Origin: DASPNM01 sp035626515
Lineage (GTDB): Bacteria; Bacteroidota; Bacteroidia; Chitinophagales; Chitinophagaceae
DNA: 48,525 bases
Assembly: GCA_035626515.1 (NCBI GenBank)
Contig: DASPNM010000010.1
Span: 1 to 48,525, forward strand
Reading direction: 5' to 3'
A model generated the notes under the pieces. That model searched no databases, was not told the DNA's origin, and saw only the letters and a list, made by a program, of their open reading frames with translations. Positions 1-8,500 of this stretch are shown here, in pieces. Position 1 is the stretch's first letter. Each line of letters begins with the position of its first letter. A program made the position numbers and the translations under genes.

Positions 1-836
1 GCTTCAAGCGATGTGACGAGGTTTTTCGCCTGATAGATCCCGGAAAGGTCGAGCTCGAATTTGTCATGCTCTTCATGGTTGCGCGAAGCGAGCTCCACAA
101 TGAGATGATGCCGCTTCCAGCTCCAGTCCACGGGAGTGCGCTGTCGCGATGCCACGGTGAGCGGTGCATTCTTCTCTTTGGCTACCATTTCAAATACCTG
201 TAACGTTTCTGCGCTTTCTTCCCCAATGACGATCGGCACACCGGGTTTGATGATGCCGGCTTTTTCGGCAGCGATCTGCTCGAGGGTGTTACCAAGGAGA
301 TTCATGTGATCCCACCCGATGTTGGTCACTACCGTGAGCTCAGGGTCGACGATGTTCGTGCTGTCAAGCCTGCCGCCGAGCCCGGTTTCGATAACCGCGA
401 TTTCCACGTTTTCCGAGGCGAAATATTCGAAGGCCATAGCCACAGAAATTTCGAAAAAGCTCGGATCCAGCTCATCGATCATCGGCCGAATGCGATCGGT
501 AAATGTTACGACGAATTCGGGGCGCACTTCCGTTCCGTTCACCCGGATCCGTTCACGAAAGTCGCTCAGGTGAGGGGAAGTATACAGACCGGTACGATAT
601 CCTGCTGTCTGCAGGATTGCAGCGAGCATGTGCGAGACCGAACCTTTTCCGTTCGTGCCTGCAATGTGTACCGACCGGAAGCGCTGCTGCGGCTGTCTGA
701 GGAATTCGCAAAGCCGGATGATGTTTCGCAGGTCTTTGCGGTAGGCGGCAACCCCAATGCGGCTGAACATCGGAAGGCGCTGCATCAGGAAATCGATCGT
801 CGCTGCGTAGTTGCGGGATGTTTGCTGCCGGAGCAC
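1..836 (-). CDS. folC: Bifunctional folylpolyglutamate/dihydrofolate synthase, 3' part missing
   Basis: The enzyme ligates glutamate to (dihydro)folate using ATP, in the cytoplasm. The 278 codons present begin at a GTG (834-836); an in-frame TAA lies four codons upstream, so this is the longest possible start. ATG codons at 785 and 770 are alternatives. Visible motifs are LPMFSRIGVAAYRKDL near residue 21, the Mur-ligase-type P-loop HIAGTNGKGSVSHM (about residues 57-70), YTSPHLSDFRERI, and further on VIETGLGGRLDSTN and VVTNIGWDHMNLLG. These are the expected FolC signatures in order. The C-terminal third lies beyond base 1. A TonB-like gene lies upstream on the same strand across a 398-base repeat-filled gap. 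Identity is secure; only the exact start is uncertain. Confidence 0.93.
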   Translation of the reverse strand, partial: MLRQQTSRNYAATIDFLMQRLPMFSRIGVAAYRKDLRNIIRLCEFLRQPQQRFRSVHIAGTNGKGSVSHMLAAILQTAGYRTGLYTSPHLSDFRERIRVNGTEVRPEFVVTFTDRIRPMIDELDPSFFEISVAMAFEYFASENVEIAVIETGLGGRLDSTNIVDPELTVVTNIGWDHMNLLGNTLEQIAAEKAGIIKPGVPIVIGEESAETLQVFEMVAKEKNAPLTVASRQRTPVDWSWKRHHLIVELASRNHEEHDKFELDLSGIYQAKNLVTSLE

Positions 837-860
837 GGGGCAATATTACGGAAGTTGAAA

Positions 861-910
861 GTTGGGAAGTGGGATGGGTGGTGGGATGTGGGGTGTGGGA
901 TGTGGGATTT
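861..910. repeat. GTGGGAT heptanucleotide repeat
   Basis: Copies of GTGGGAT (one as GTGGGGT) lie at 869-875, 881-887, 888-894, 895-901 and 902-908. Spacing is exactly 7 bases for the last four. The tract lies just 5' of folC, in non-coding sequence. A second heptamer family (ACTCCCG) follows at about 982-999. Confidence 0.7.
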
Positions 911-1004
911 ATTTCGACTCCGAATCCCGACGAATTCGCGGAGCGAATTGTCGGGATGCCGGCCGCAAGCGCCGGCACTCCGAACTCCCGACTCCCGACT
1001 AACT

Positions 1005-1231
1005 GGCGCGGGGTGGGATTAGTCGATAGTCGGTAGTCGGTAGTCGGTAGTCCGTACTGTCATGTTGAGCTTGTCGAAGCATGGGAGGTGTGATGAACAA
1101 CTCTAAACCCTAAACAAACGGTGCGGGGTGGGATCTTAGTCGATAGTCGCTAGTCGGTCGTCGGTAGTCCGTACTGTCATGCTGAGCTTGTCGAAGCATG
1201 GGAGGTGATGAACAACTTTAAACTCTCAACC
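1005..1231. repeat. Tandem duplication of a ~115-base unit carrying TAGTCGG heptamers and a 23-base inverted repeat
   Basis: Two imperfect copies lie head to tail, about 1005-1119 and 1120-1231. Each starts GGYGCGGGGTGGGAT, continues with a run of five 7-base units of the type TAGTCGG (first copy 1020-1054), then the element at 1061-1083 or 1178-1200. That element has arms CATGCT and AGCATG (CATGTT in copy 1) around GAGCTTGTCGA, and is followed by GGGAGGTG and ATGAACAACT. The gap 837-1234 holds these repeats and no credible gene. The element resembles a short repeat I recall as scattered through many environmental bacterial genomes; that is recall, not a search. Confidence 0.75.
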
Positions 1232-1234
1232 TTA

Positions 1235-2119
1235 CTAATTCACTCTGAAATTAAACTGCACCGTCACCATCGACTCGTGGTCGGCTTTGTCGAACCGGAT
1301 GTTCTGCAGGTATTGAATGATGGCATCACGGTAAGCCGCGCTGCTGGTCGAGGAGCCGCGCGCGATGCTTACAAATTTTCCGACACCTTCGGGAGAAACG
1401 CTGATATTCGCGTACACGACGGCTTTTTCCAGGTCGCCCTGGAACGAATAGTAACGGACAATCTTGCGGTCACCGCGGGTTACTTTCGGACCGGTACCGG
1501 GGCCGGTCCCCGGTCCATTGCCTCCTCCATTTCCTGTTCCATTGCCACCCCCGTTGCCTCTGCCTGTACCCACGCCATAGCCGTTGCCTTTACCTCCATT
1601 GCGAAAAAAATCGTCTTCCGTGCCACCTCCATTACCGGTGCCGGTAACTGTCCTCCCAAGCACGGCCTTTGGTTTGGGAGGCGCGGGCGTTTCGATCACC
1701 GGCTTCGGAGTGGTCTTAACCACCGAAGTATTCTCCACCACGCGGGTTGCCGTCGGTTTTGTATTGAGCGGTTTGACTACCGTGGTATTTGAAGTCTCGT
1801 CGGTATCGAGTTCGCGCGAGTCGACCTTTTCGCCAGGTTGTGGAGGAACGTGAGGCGCTAAGCCTGCAGGACCTTTTGCCTGCACCGGGTTGCCGCCGCC
1901 GCCACCCCCGTCGGCGAGCAGGTTATTGGGCACTTCCGGGGGAAGATTGAGCTCCACTTCAATTCCCGGTTCCTGGCTAAGTTGTTCAAATACGGGGATC
2001 TTCCACTTCCACAAAAGCATCAGCAGGATCATCAGGCCGGCAAACCCGGCGGTGATCATAGAGGCCCTGGACCGGTAGTTGGCTTCAAGGGATGCAGACA
2101 TTACGTAGTGGTTGTTCAT
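1235..2119 (-). CDS. TonB-like energy transducer with glycine-rich periplasmic spacer
   Basis: The 294-residue protein has the layout of a TonB/TolA-type transducer. It has a short cytoplasmic N-terminus, one membrane segment (about residues 23-37, AGFAGLMILLMLLWKW) and a long Pro/Lys/Thr-rich periplasmic region. A Gly/Asn/Thr low-complexity stretch follows (about 160-215), then a compact C-terminal domain containing YANISVSPEGVGKFVSI and ending VTVQFNFRVN, typical of TonB C-terminal beta strands. It would pass proton-motive energy from an ExbB/ExbD complex to outer-membrane receptors; no exbB or exbD is in the window. A TAAATTTG element at 2121-2128 lies directly against the first ATG, so either the message is leaderless or translation starts at the seventh codon (ATG ending at 2101). 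Confidence 0.75.
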   Translation of the reverse strand: MNNHYVMSASLEANYRSRASMITAGFAGLMILLMLLWKWKIPVFEQLSQEPGIEVELNLPPEVPNNLLADGGGGGGNPVQAKGPAGLAPHVPPQPGEKVDSRELDTDETSNTTVVKPLNTKPTATRVVENTSVVKTTPKPVIETPAPPKPKAVLGRTVTGTGNGGGTEDDFFRNGGKGNGYGVGTGRGNGGGNGTGNGGGNGPGTGPGTGPKVTRGDRKIVRYYSFQGDLEKAVVYANISVSPEGVGKFVSIARGSSTSSAAYRDAIIQYLQNIRFDKADHESMVTVQFNFRVN

Positions 2120-2247
2120 ACAAATTTACAAACTGGGAATTCTTAGTGGAACTGTTTGTTGCTCACAGCTGTTATTAACGGACAAAGGGTATGCTAGTTA
2201 TATCCGACACGGCTTAGAAAATGTTAATATTCGATGGATGGGTCGGC

Positions 2248-2973
2248 TTAGCTGCCCAGCCGTCTGTATATCCAGTAAGGCGTCCACCTCATCAGCTTCG
2301 CAACCAGCCACCACCGCCTGCTGACGTAAACTTTGCGTCGATTCCTTTCGATCGCCCGCAGGATCTGGCGGGCGGCTTTATCAACGGGAACAATCCAAAA
2401 CATCCGGTCACCGCCGTGCGCCATTTTTGTGTTCACGAAACCTGGCTCTACAGTGGTCACAGACACATTTGTTGCCAGTTTTCGAGCCTTGAGGGCCAGC
2501 CCTTCGAAATATGTCGACTGAAACGCCTTGGAGGCTGCGTAAGCAGGGGCCCACCCGCTGCCCCGGTTTGCGGCAACTGACGAGATCGTTGCCAGCTTTC
2601 CGCTGTTTTGGAAAACGAAATAATTGAACGCCCAGTTAGCGATCCGGATGAATGAAACCGTATTTGTCTTCAGAACGCGCTCGTCTATTTCCCATTTCAA
2701 TTCCTTCGAAGGCTCACCTGTGCCGGCGCTGATGATCAGTATATCCATTCCTCCGAGCGCTGTTACCAGGTCTTCGAGCCGCGCTACCGGATCTTGGCTG
2801 GTGACGTCAAAACAGGACGTTTCAATCTGACCCGGAAATTGTTCCCGAAGCTCATCCAACAATGAACATCTCCTTCCGGTGACGCCGACCCGGCATCCTT
2901 TTGCGGCGTAGAGTTCTGCCAGCCTGCGGCCGATGCCGGAAGTTCCGCCCACAATAATCACCCGTTCGTGCAT
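2248..2973 (-). CDS. Short-chain dehydrogenase/reductase (SDR) family oxidoreductase
   Basis: The 241-residue protein starts at ATG 2971-2973 (MHERVIIVGGTSGIG). A longer in-frame extension upstream is low-complexity and unlikely to be translated. The nucleotide-binding loop GGTSGIG lies at residues 8-14, followed by TGRR, which suggests NADP(H). The IISAG element stands in for the usual NNAG, the catalytic serine lies in ISSVAANRG, and the active-site YAASK gives the Tyr-xxx-Lys pair. The C-terminus (RRWWLVAKLMRWTPYWIYRR) is basic and aromatic, consistent with membrane association. The substrate cannot be told. It lies upstream of the TonB-like gene on the same strand with a 128-base gap, so an operon is doubtful. 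Confidence 0.85.
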   Translation of the reverse strand: MHERVIIVGGTSGIGRRLAELYAAKGCRVGVTGRRCSLLDELREQFPGQIETSCFDVTSQDPVARLEDLVTALGGMDILIISAGTGEPSKELKWEIDERVLKTNTVSFIRIANWAFNYFVFQNSGKLATISSVAANRGSGWAPAYAASKAFQSTYFEGLALKARKLATNVSVTTVEPGFVNTKMAHGGDRMFWIVPVDKAARQILRAIERNRRKVYVSRRWWLVAKLMRWTPYWIYRRLGS

Positions 2974-3038
2974 GGGAAGTAAGATAATGATCGGAACCGG
3001 TATGCTGATTTCGATTGCAGGCATGGGCGGCAAAAACA

Positions 3039-3068
3039 TTGGCGGCGCTATCCAATTTCTTACCTTTA
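3039..3068 (+). promoter_or_regulatory. Probable Bacteroidota-type promoter for the 3081 minigene
   Basis: TTG at 3039-3041, a 19-base spacer, then TACCTTTA at 3061-3068. This fits the Bacteroidota TTG-N19-TAnnTTTG pattern with one mismatch. An ATG follows 12 bases downstream. It may also drive the secreted-protein genes from 3320. Confidence 0.4.
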
Positions 3069-3080
3069 TTGAGCACTGCC

Positions 3081-3170
3081 ATGCGAAAGCTGCCAGTTCT
3101 CGCCGCCGTGCTCTTCTTATTCCTGCAGGTACCCGCATCAATAACCTGGGCGCAAATACGATCCGTTTAG
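3081..3170 (+). pseudogene. Truncated signal-peptide minigene, possible remnant of a duplicated secreted-protein gene
   Basis: ATG at 3081 opens 29 codons ending in TAG at 3168-3170. The product is almost entirely a secretion signal: a basic MRK, a hydrophobic core LPVLAAVLFLFLQV and a cleavage-like ASITWAQ, followed only by IRSV. A promoter-like sequence sits just upstream. The residues before the stop (AQIRSV, stop, G) resemble the mature start of the next gene (TQITRSVSG), suggesting the decayed 5' end of a paralogue. It could instead be a genuine leader peptide. The stretch 3171-3319 shows no other gene. Confidence 0.35.
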
Positions 3171-3319
3171 GGTAAGTCTTATTCAGGACAGCTGGGCGTT
3201 TCGCTTCTCGCTTGGCAGGGCGTTAGAATCTTTTTTCAACTGCCACCGTAGTCCGGGATTGTTCAGGCATCTGGAGCTTCAGTAGCAGTTCATTCAGTTT
3301 CATGTTAAAACATTCTGCT

Positions 3320-5542
3320 ATGAAACGAATGCTGTTTTCGTGTCTCCTGTCCGGAATTCTGCCGGCAGGGATTTCATCAGTCGCACTCACGCAAATCACC
3401 AGGTCCGTGAGCGGCACAGTGCTCTACCAATCAGGCGTGTCGAAATCCAGCTTTACCACTCCAAAAGGGAATGTTTCTGTGCTTTTGCCTCAGGACCTGT
3501 CGGGCAAAGTACTGACGGGAACCGTAAGCGTCGAACCGACAGGAAAAAATGAGAAAGAGAAAAAAAAGAATCTGAATGACCTGCTGAAATGGTCGGTCAG
3601 CATTGCCGGCCAACGAATAAGCCTATCGGACATGCCGAAGCAATTTGTCTGGCAGACACATAACGGCGGTGGTTTGAGGTCTCCCGTTGCATTATGGAAC
3701 GCCGCCGGAGTGAAAGAGGCGGAGCTGAATTTACCGCCGGTTATTTCATCTCCCGCGGTCGACCCGAACAGCCCATTGCAGCTCACGACTCCGCGCGCGC
3801 TGCTGGTGAAAGGGGACCTGCTCAATATGCACACCAATAAAGGATTTACGGCCGGTGGGAATTTTCTAATCACCGATTCCAAGGGACAAAAATTTACAGT
3901 GAAACCTGTTTGCCAGTCGGCACAACACGCCGTGATCTCGTTGCCTGATGAAGTCGCGCTCGGCGAACTGACCGTAATCGAAGAGGTCTTTGATTCTCCG
4001 ATAAACGGGTACAATCCGGCACAAAGCAAGCTCAGCCTGGTCGATCTGGAGATCAGCAGTCCAAAAACAAACCTGACACCCGGCGAAACGTCGGAGGTGA
4101 TCGTGGCGATCGTCACCGACACAAAAGGCGAGTGGATTAATCCCGACATTGACAAGCTGATCACCGGGCAGATGAGCATCAATCTCAGAAACCTGGCTCC
4201 CCAGACGGTTTCGATGCAGGGCGGCAACTACCAGCAAGTTCATTTTCCGGTGTATGCCCGGCCGGGAAGACTTGAAATCCGGAGGAACATCGTGGCCAAT
4301 ACCGCCGGCGCTTTTTCCGTCAGTGTCACGCTGAATCCGGATTTCGCGATTTCCAACGATCCTTTCAGCCCACAGCTGAACGCCCTGCAAACCCCGGATG
4401 AGTTCAACAGCTGGACAGCTGCCCTGAAAAGTGATCTCCGGCATTTGGCATCATTACAAAACGGCGATGCTGCGAGCGGTGTGCTGAGATCAAACGTGCA
4501 AAGAGCCATCGATAATTTGCCCCGCTGCACCGACCAGGGGAACCTCCCCGAATGCAAAGCTGTGGCCACTTCGTTGTTGCGGCCTTTGGACGTGCCGAAA
4601 GGAGCGGCATCCACCTGGCTCAGCGGCTATGAGGTGTTCAAGACTGCTGCGGCGCAATTGAATTCTCCCTTGGCAATCCCCGAAACCGAATTAATGCGAA
4701 ACGGCCTTGAAATTATTAAACGCTTCATTTTTCAGCAAAAGATCGGGCATATGCTAAGTGAATTAAACCAGGCGAAACAGCTTCTTGATTTGGGGGAAAA
4801 AGCGGGATTTACTCCCGGCCAACGGAGTCAACTAAGCAGGATGCTGCAGTCACTGATTACTGCAGTCGATCCGGTGGCCCGGCCGGGCATGTGGGACAAG
4901 AAACTGCTTGCTTACGAGACTTATTGCCTGGAGAAGCGAACGAAAGATGGCATTGATCCGAAAGAAAGCATGATTGCCTTCCTCGACCCGGGAAAAAAGC
5001 GGCTTTGGGTAAATCCCGAATACCAGCAACAAGTGCTAGCCACTCTTAAAGCGGTGCCGGCGGGTAACGAAATGTTCCAAATTCAAAGCTTGTCGGCCAT
5101 GAAAGTCCCGGTAAGTTACCTGATCCGCGCAGTTCCGATGTTCATGCATAGTGTTTATGATCACGAGTGGTGGGCAAATGAGCTGATGGAGCGAAAAACA
5201 AGGGACAGCACCGCGGGAACGAGGATCACTGCTACCAAAGACTCAACGGGAACATACTGGGTTTTTTACAAGAATGCCAAGTGTGAGAAAATGGAAGGGC
5301 AAAAACGGCAAAAGTGCCTGGAGCATGAAACTTGTGTCTGGGATCCCAAAACCCAGAAGGGGGAACTGAAAAAGGATGGAAAGTATTACACGTACGAGTT
5401 TTTGCCCGTTGGCTCCTGTAAAAAAGGAACCGAATTCTGTACAGAAATGTGGTCGATATTCCGGATAAACTACGTATATGCGGACAAGAATTGTACACGG
5501 CTTGTAGATGTTGAAAAGATCTATGGTTTTTCGTGCCTGTAG
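3320..5542 (+). CDS. Large secreted protein of unknown function, first gene of the 3320-10642 cluster
   Basis: I do not recognise this 740-residue protein. ATG 3320 is preferred to the in-frame ATG 3302 because it gives a normal signal peptide (MKRMLFSCLLSGILPAG, cleavage near TQITRS). The N-terminal region (about 25-360) looks all-beta and matches the next gene's product in order: GTVSVEPTGKN, then SIAGQRISLSD, then LTPGETSEV, then NLAPQTVSMQGGNYQQV and AGAFSVSVTLNPD. The middle (about 370-570) looks helical. The last ~90 residues are Cys-rich and end YGFSCL, suggesting disulphides and an extracytoplasmic location. It lies 56 bases before the protease gene, with no terminator between them. 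Confidence 0.8.
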   Translation: MKRMLFSCLLSGILPAGISSVALTQITRSVSGTVLYQSGVSKSSFTTPKGNVSVLLPQDLSGKVLTGTVSVEPTGKNEKEKKKNLNDLLKWSVSIAGQRISLSDMPKQFVWQTHNGGGLRSPVALWNAAGVKEAELNLPPVISSPAVDPNSPLQLTTPRALLVKGDLLNMHTNKGFTAGGNFLITDSKGQKFTVKPVCQSAQHAVISLPDEVALGELTVIEEVFDSPINGYNPAQSKLSLVDLEISSPKTNLTPGETSEVIVAIVTDTKGEWINPDIDKLITGQMSINLRNLAPQTVSMQGGNYQQVHFPVYARPGRLEIRRNIVANTAGAFSVSVTLNPDFAISNDPFSPQLNALQTPDEFNSWTAALKSDLRHLASLQNGDAASGVLRSNVQRAIDNLPRCTDQGNLPECKAVATSLLRPLDVPKGAASTWLSGYEVFKTAAAQLNSPLAIPETELMRNGLEIIKRFIFQQKIGHMLSELNQAKQLLDLGEKAGFTPGQRSQLSRMLQSLITAVDPVARPGMWDKKLLAYETYCLEKRTKDGIDPKESMIAFLDPGKKRLWVNPEYQQQVLATLKAVPAGNEMFQIQSLSAMKVPVSYLIRAVPMFMHSVYDHEWWANELMERKTRDSTAGTRITATKDSTGTYWVFYKNAKCEKMEGQKRQKCLEHETCVWDPKTQKGELKKDGKYYTYEFLPVGSCKKGTEFCTEMWSIFRINYVYADKNCTRLVDVEKIYGFSCL

Positions 5543-5598
5543 AACCGGTCAAAACAGGTTGGATGATTAGTGATTTTTAAAAACTAAAACTACTGCAT

Positions 5599-8500
5599 GT
5601 GAAATCTGCAGGCTTGCCCCTGGGAATTCTCCTGTTTTTTTCCCAATACGGGAATCCGACGGTTGCATCCGCGCAGACCGTTTCTTCGGAAAAAGGGCTT
5701 ACCGTCGTGACGTTTTCCGCAGAGCAGGGTAAAATTTACCTGCGCGTCCCGTCGGACCTTACCAAGGGCGAAACCATTTCAGGCAGCGTATTCATCGAAC
5801 CCAGCGGAAATAATGCCCGGCAGCTGGAGAAAAACCGGGCAGAACTCGGGCGTTATACGATTTCATTAAGCGGCCGGCATTTTCCGCTGTCTCGTGCGAC
5901 TCCTGTCGAATGGATAGTAGACACGATCGCGAATGCGCAACTTCTCGACAGCAAAGGTGCCGTTGTCGCCCACGTGGGGATCCCCGTTTCTGCGAGTATG
6001 GCACCGCTTTCTTTTTCCGGATGTCGCATTCCGTCACACGGGATCACGGGCTTTCCATTCCGCATCCGGGGCAGCTTCAATGGGAGGGCTGCAGATACCG
6101 AATGTCTCCTCGGGAATCAGCCGATCGAGGTGATCGCCGAGTCGCAACGGCAGTGCATTGTTCAGTTTCCGGAAGGGGCTAAGGGACCCCGGCAGATTCA
6201 GATCCGGGACAGCGAGTCGACAATGTGCAGGCGCTCTGTATCGGGAGTAGATTTGCAGGTTACCGCCGGGCGGCTGGACCTGCGGCGCGGGGAAACGACG
6301 CACGTGCGTGTCAGCGTGACCGGTCTGCAACTGCTTCCGGATGCCGCGCTGCTTACCATCGACAATCTTACTCCCCAGGTCGTGAACCTGGAAGGAGGCA
6401 ACATTCAGACAATCACCCTCTGGCCGCTTCCGGATTCGGCAGAGGGCCGTTTTGAAAAAACTTATCGCGTGATGAGCACGACAACCGGCTCGTTCACCGT
6501 AAAAGTAAACCTCGATCTTCCCGACCTTTTTGAAAACACGAACAGCACAGTGCAGGAAGATATCCCCCCGGGGTATACGAAAAAAAGCTGTGACTGTTCG
6601 GGAAGTATTTCAATCCAAAAAACGGGAAACAACAGTTTCCGGGCCGATGCTACAGGAGCGTGCAACGGTGCCTGCGGGATCGGCATACATACGTTTACCC
6701 GCTGCGAAGTACAGTCTGTCAGCTATCGGTGGAGCGTGGTATCAGCCAATAAGAACGCGCGGATCGACGGCCGAAACGATGGCCGCTCGGTTAACCTCGC
6801 GGGCGCATCCGGATCCGGTTACAGCGTTTGCGTGGTCGCAACGATCGCCTGTATTGACGGTACAAGCTGCGAAATAACCGCCTGCGCTGATGAGAAAGGA
6901 TCAGCCGTAAAACCGCCGGGAACTGAAGTCAGGCCCCCGACCGAGCCCACCAGGGAAAAAGTGAAATGCGAGTGCGATTGCAAAGTAGATGGAAAGCTGG
7001 TGAAAGTGGGGATGAACGGCGGTAGAATAGTTTTCAAGGTAGACGCGAAGGGGGAATGCAAAAATAAGCCTTGTTCAGAAACAGGCACGCGGGTTACGTG
7101 CACGCTGGTGAAACTCACTTATGCGTGGTCCGTGGGAGCCGGTAAGGAGGTGGTCGAAATTGCGGGTGCCGCTGACAAGGCCGAGGTATCCCTCAAACCT
7201 AAGGGCGTTGGCAATTATTCGCTTAACGTGAAGGTTACGGCCACCTGCTCGGATGGCACCACTTGTTCCACCGTGCTAAACGCAGAAGAAGTAATTGACG
7301 ATCCGCCTCCTACCATCAATGCGTGCAGCATTGTACCGCAGGAAAAAGTGGAACCGGCGATGAATGGGCGGTTGAAATCAAAATACATCGTGGCGGGAAA
7401 ACAAATCCGTCGCGACCAGTTCATCGACCTCGGGGCCGAGGGGCTCGACTACGACCAGCTGAAATGGTCCTGCGAACCTCTTCGACCCTGTCCCGACAGC
7501 CGCAGCGAAAAAGTGGTTATCCTGAATAGTCGCGTTCGCTTCGAGTGGAAAATAGAAGGGGAGGGGAGTTTTGTGCGGATGGGCTGCCTGCCGGACGAAC
7601 AGAAGACGGACGCAGGAGATAACGTCATTTTCAAACCGCCGGTGATACCCCTTCCACAGAAGGCTGCCGACACAACGGTAACGACGAAGATCACCCTTGT
7701 AATAAAAGATGACAATCCGACTCAGCCGCAGGACGCCGATGTGGAACGCGTGATCACGGTGATTACGAAGCGTTCGAAGTCGCGTCCTGATTTTTACAGC
7801 ATCGATATCAAAGCGGAACAACCCAAGCTGCCGGATTCAAAAGTGCCGCCTCCCGTGGTGGGGAGCTGCGAAACGATTGGCCCCGTCTGGCAGGCACTTA
7901 CCCCGGTGACTCCCGATCCGCCGGTCATTCAGTTTCCCGACGTACCCGACAACGATAAAATGCTGGTAGGGCAGTGGATGGTGGTGTCGACCGCCGATCA
8001 GCGTGACGTGGACAAGGTAATCCTCAATTGCAAATCGAAGGCTAATTGTCCTACGACTCCCTGGTCAAGGGATTATGAAGACCAGCTGACATGGACCTGG
8101 ACCGTGAAAGGGGGCGGAAAAATCCTTAGTGACCCCACGGCCCAGTTTGTCGTTTACGAAGCGCCAGTCGCCATTCCTGCAGGAAAGGATTTTCTCGAAA
8201 TAGAGTTCATTGTGAGAGTAAAAAATGTGGGTGGGAAGGCGGCTGATAAGGAAACGGGGATCGGAAAAAAGACGATCCGCGTTTACCGCGCCGGTGTAGA
8301 GCTCAGCCACCCTTCACTAAGCTGGTTGCCGTCCGACGATAACAATATTCAGCTCACATCGTCGCTTCGGTACCGGGATGGAAAATGGAAGCCCGCTCCG
8401 GCGCACGCGTGCAGAATCCATTATTTCGAGCTGATGAGCGTATCGCAGGAGCGGGGCACCTGCCTGAATGAACCGATGCTCGATGTCAAGCGGCCCGACG

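Noticed and set aside
1020..1172. Tandem TAGTCGG units considered as a CRISPR-like array
   Set aside because: Units are 7 bases with no spacers, and no cas gene is in the window.
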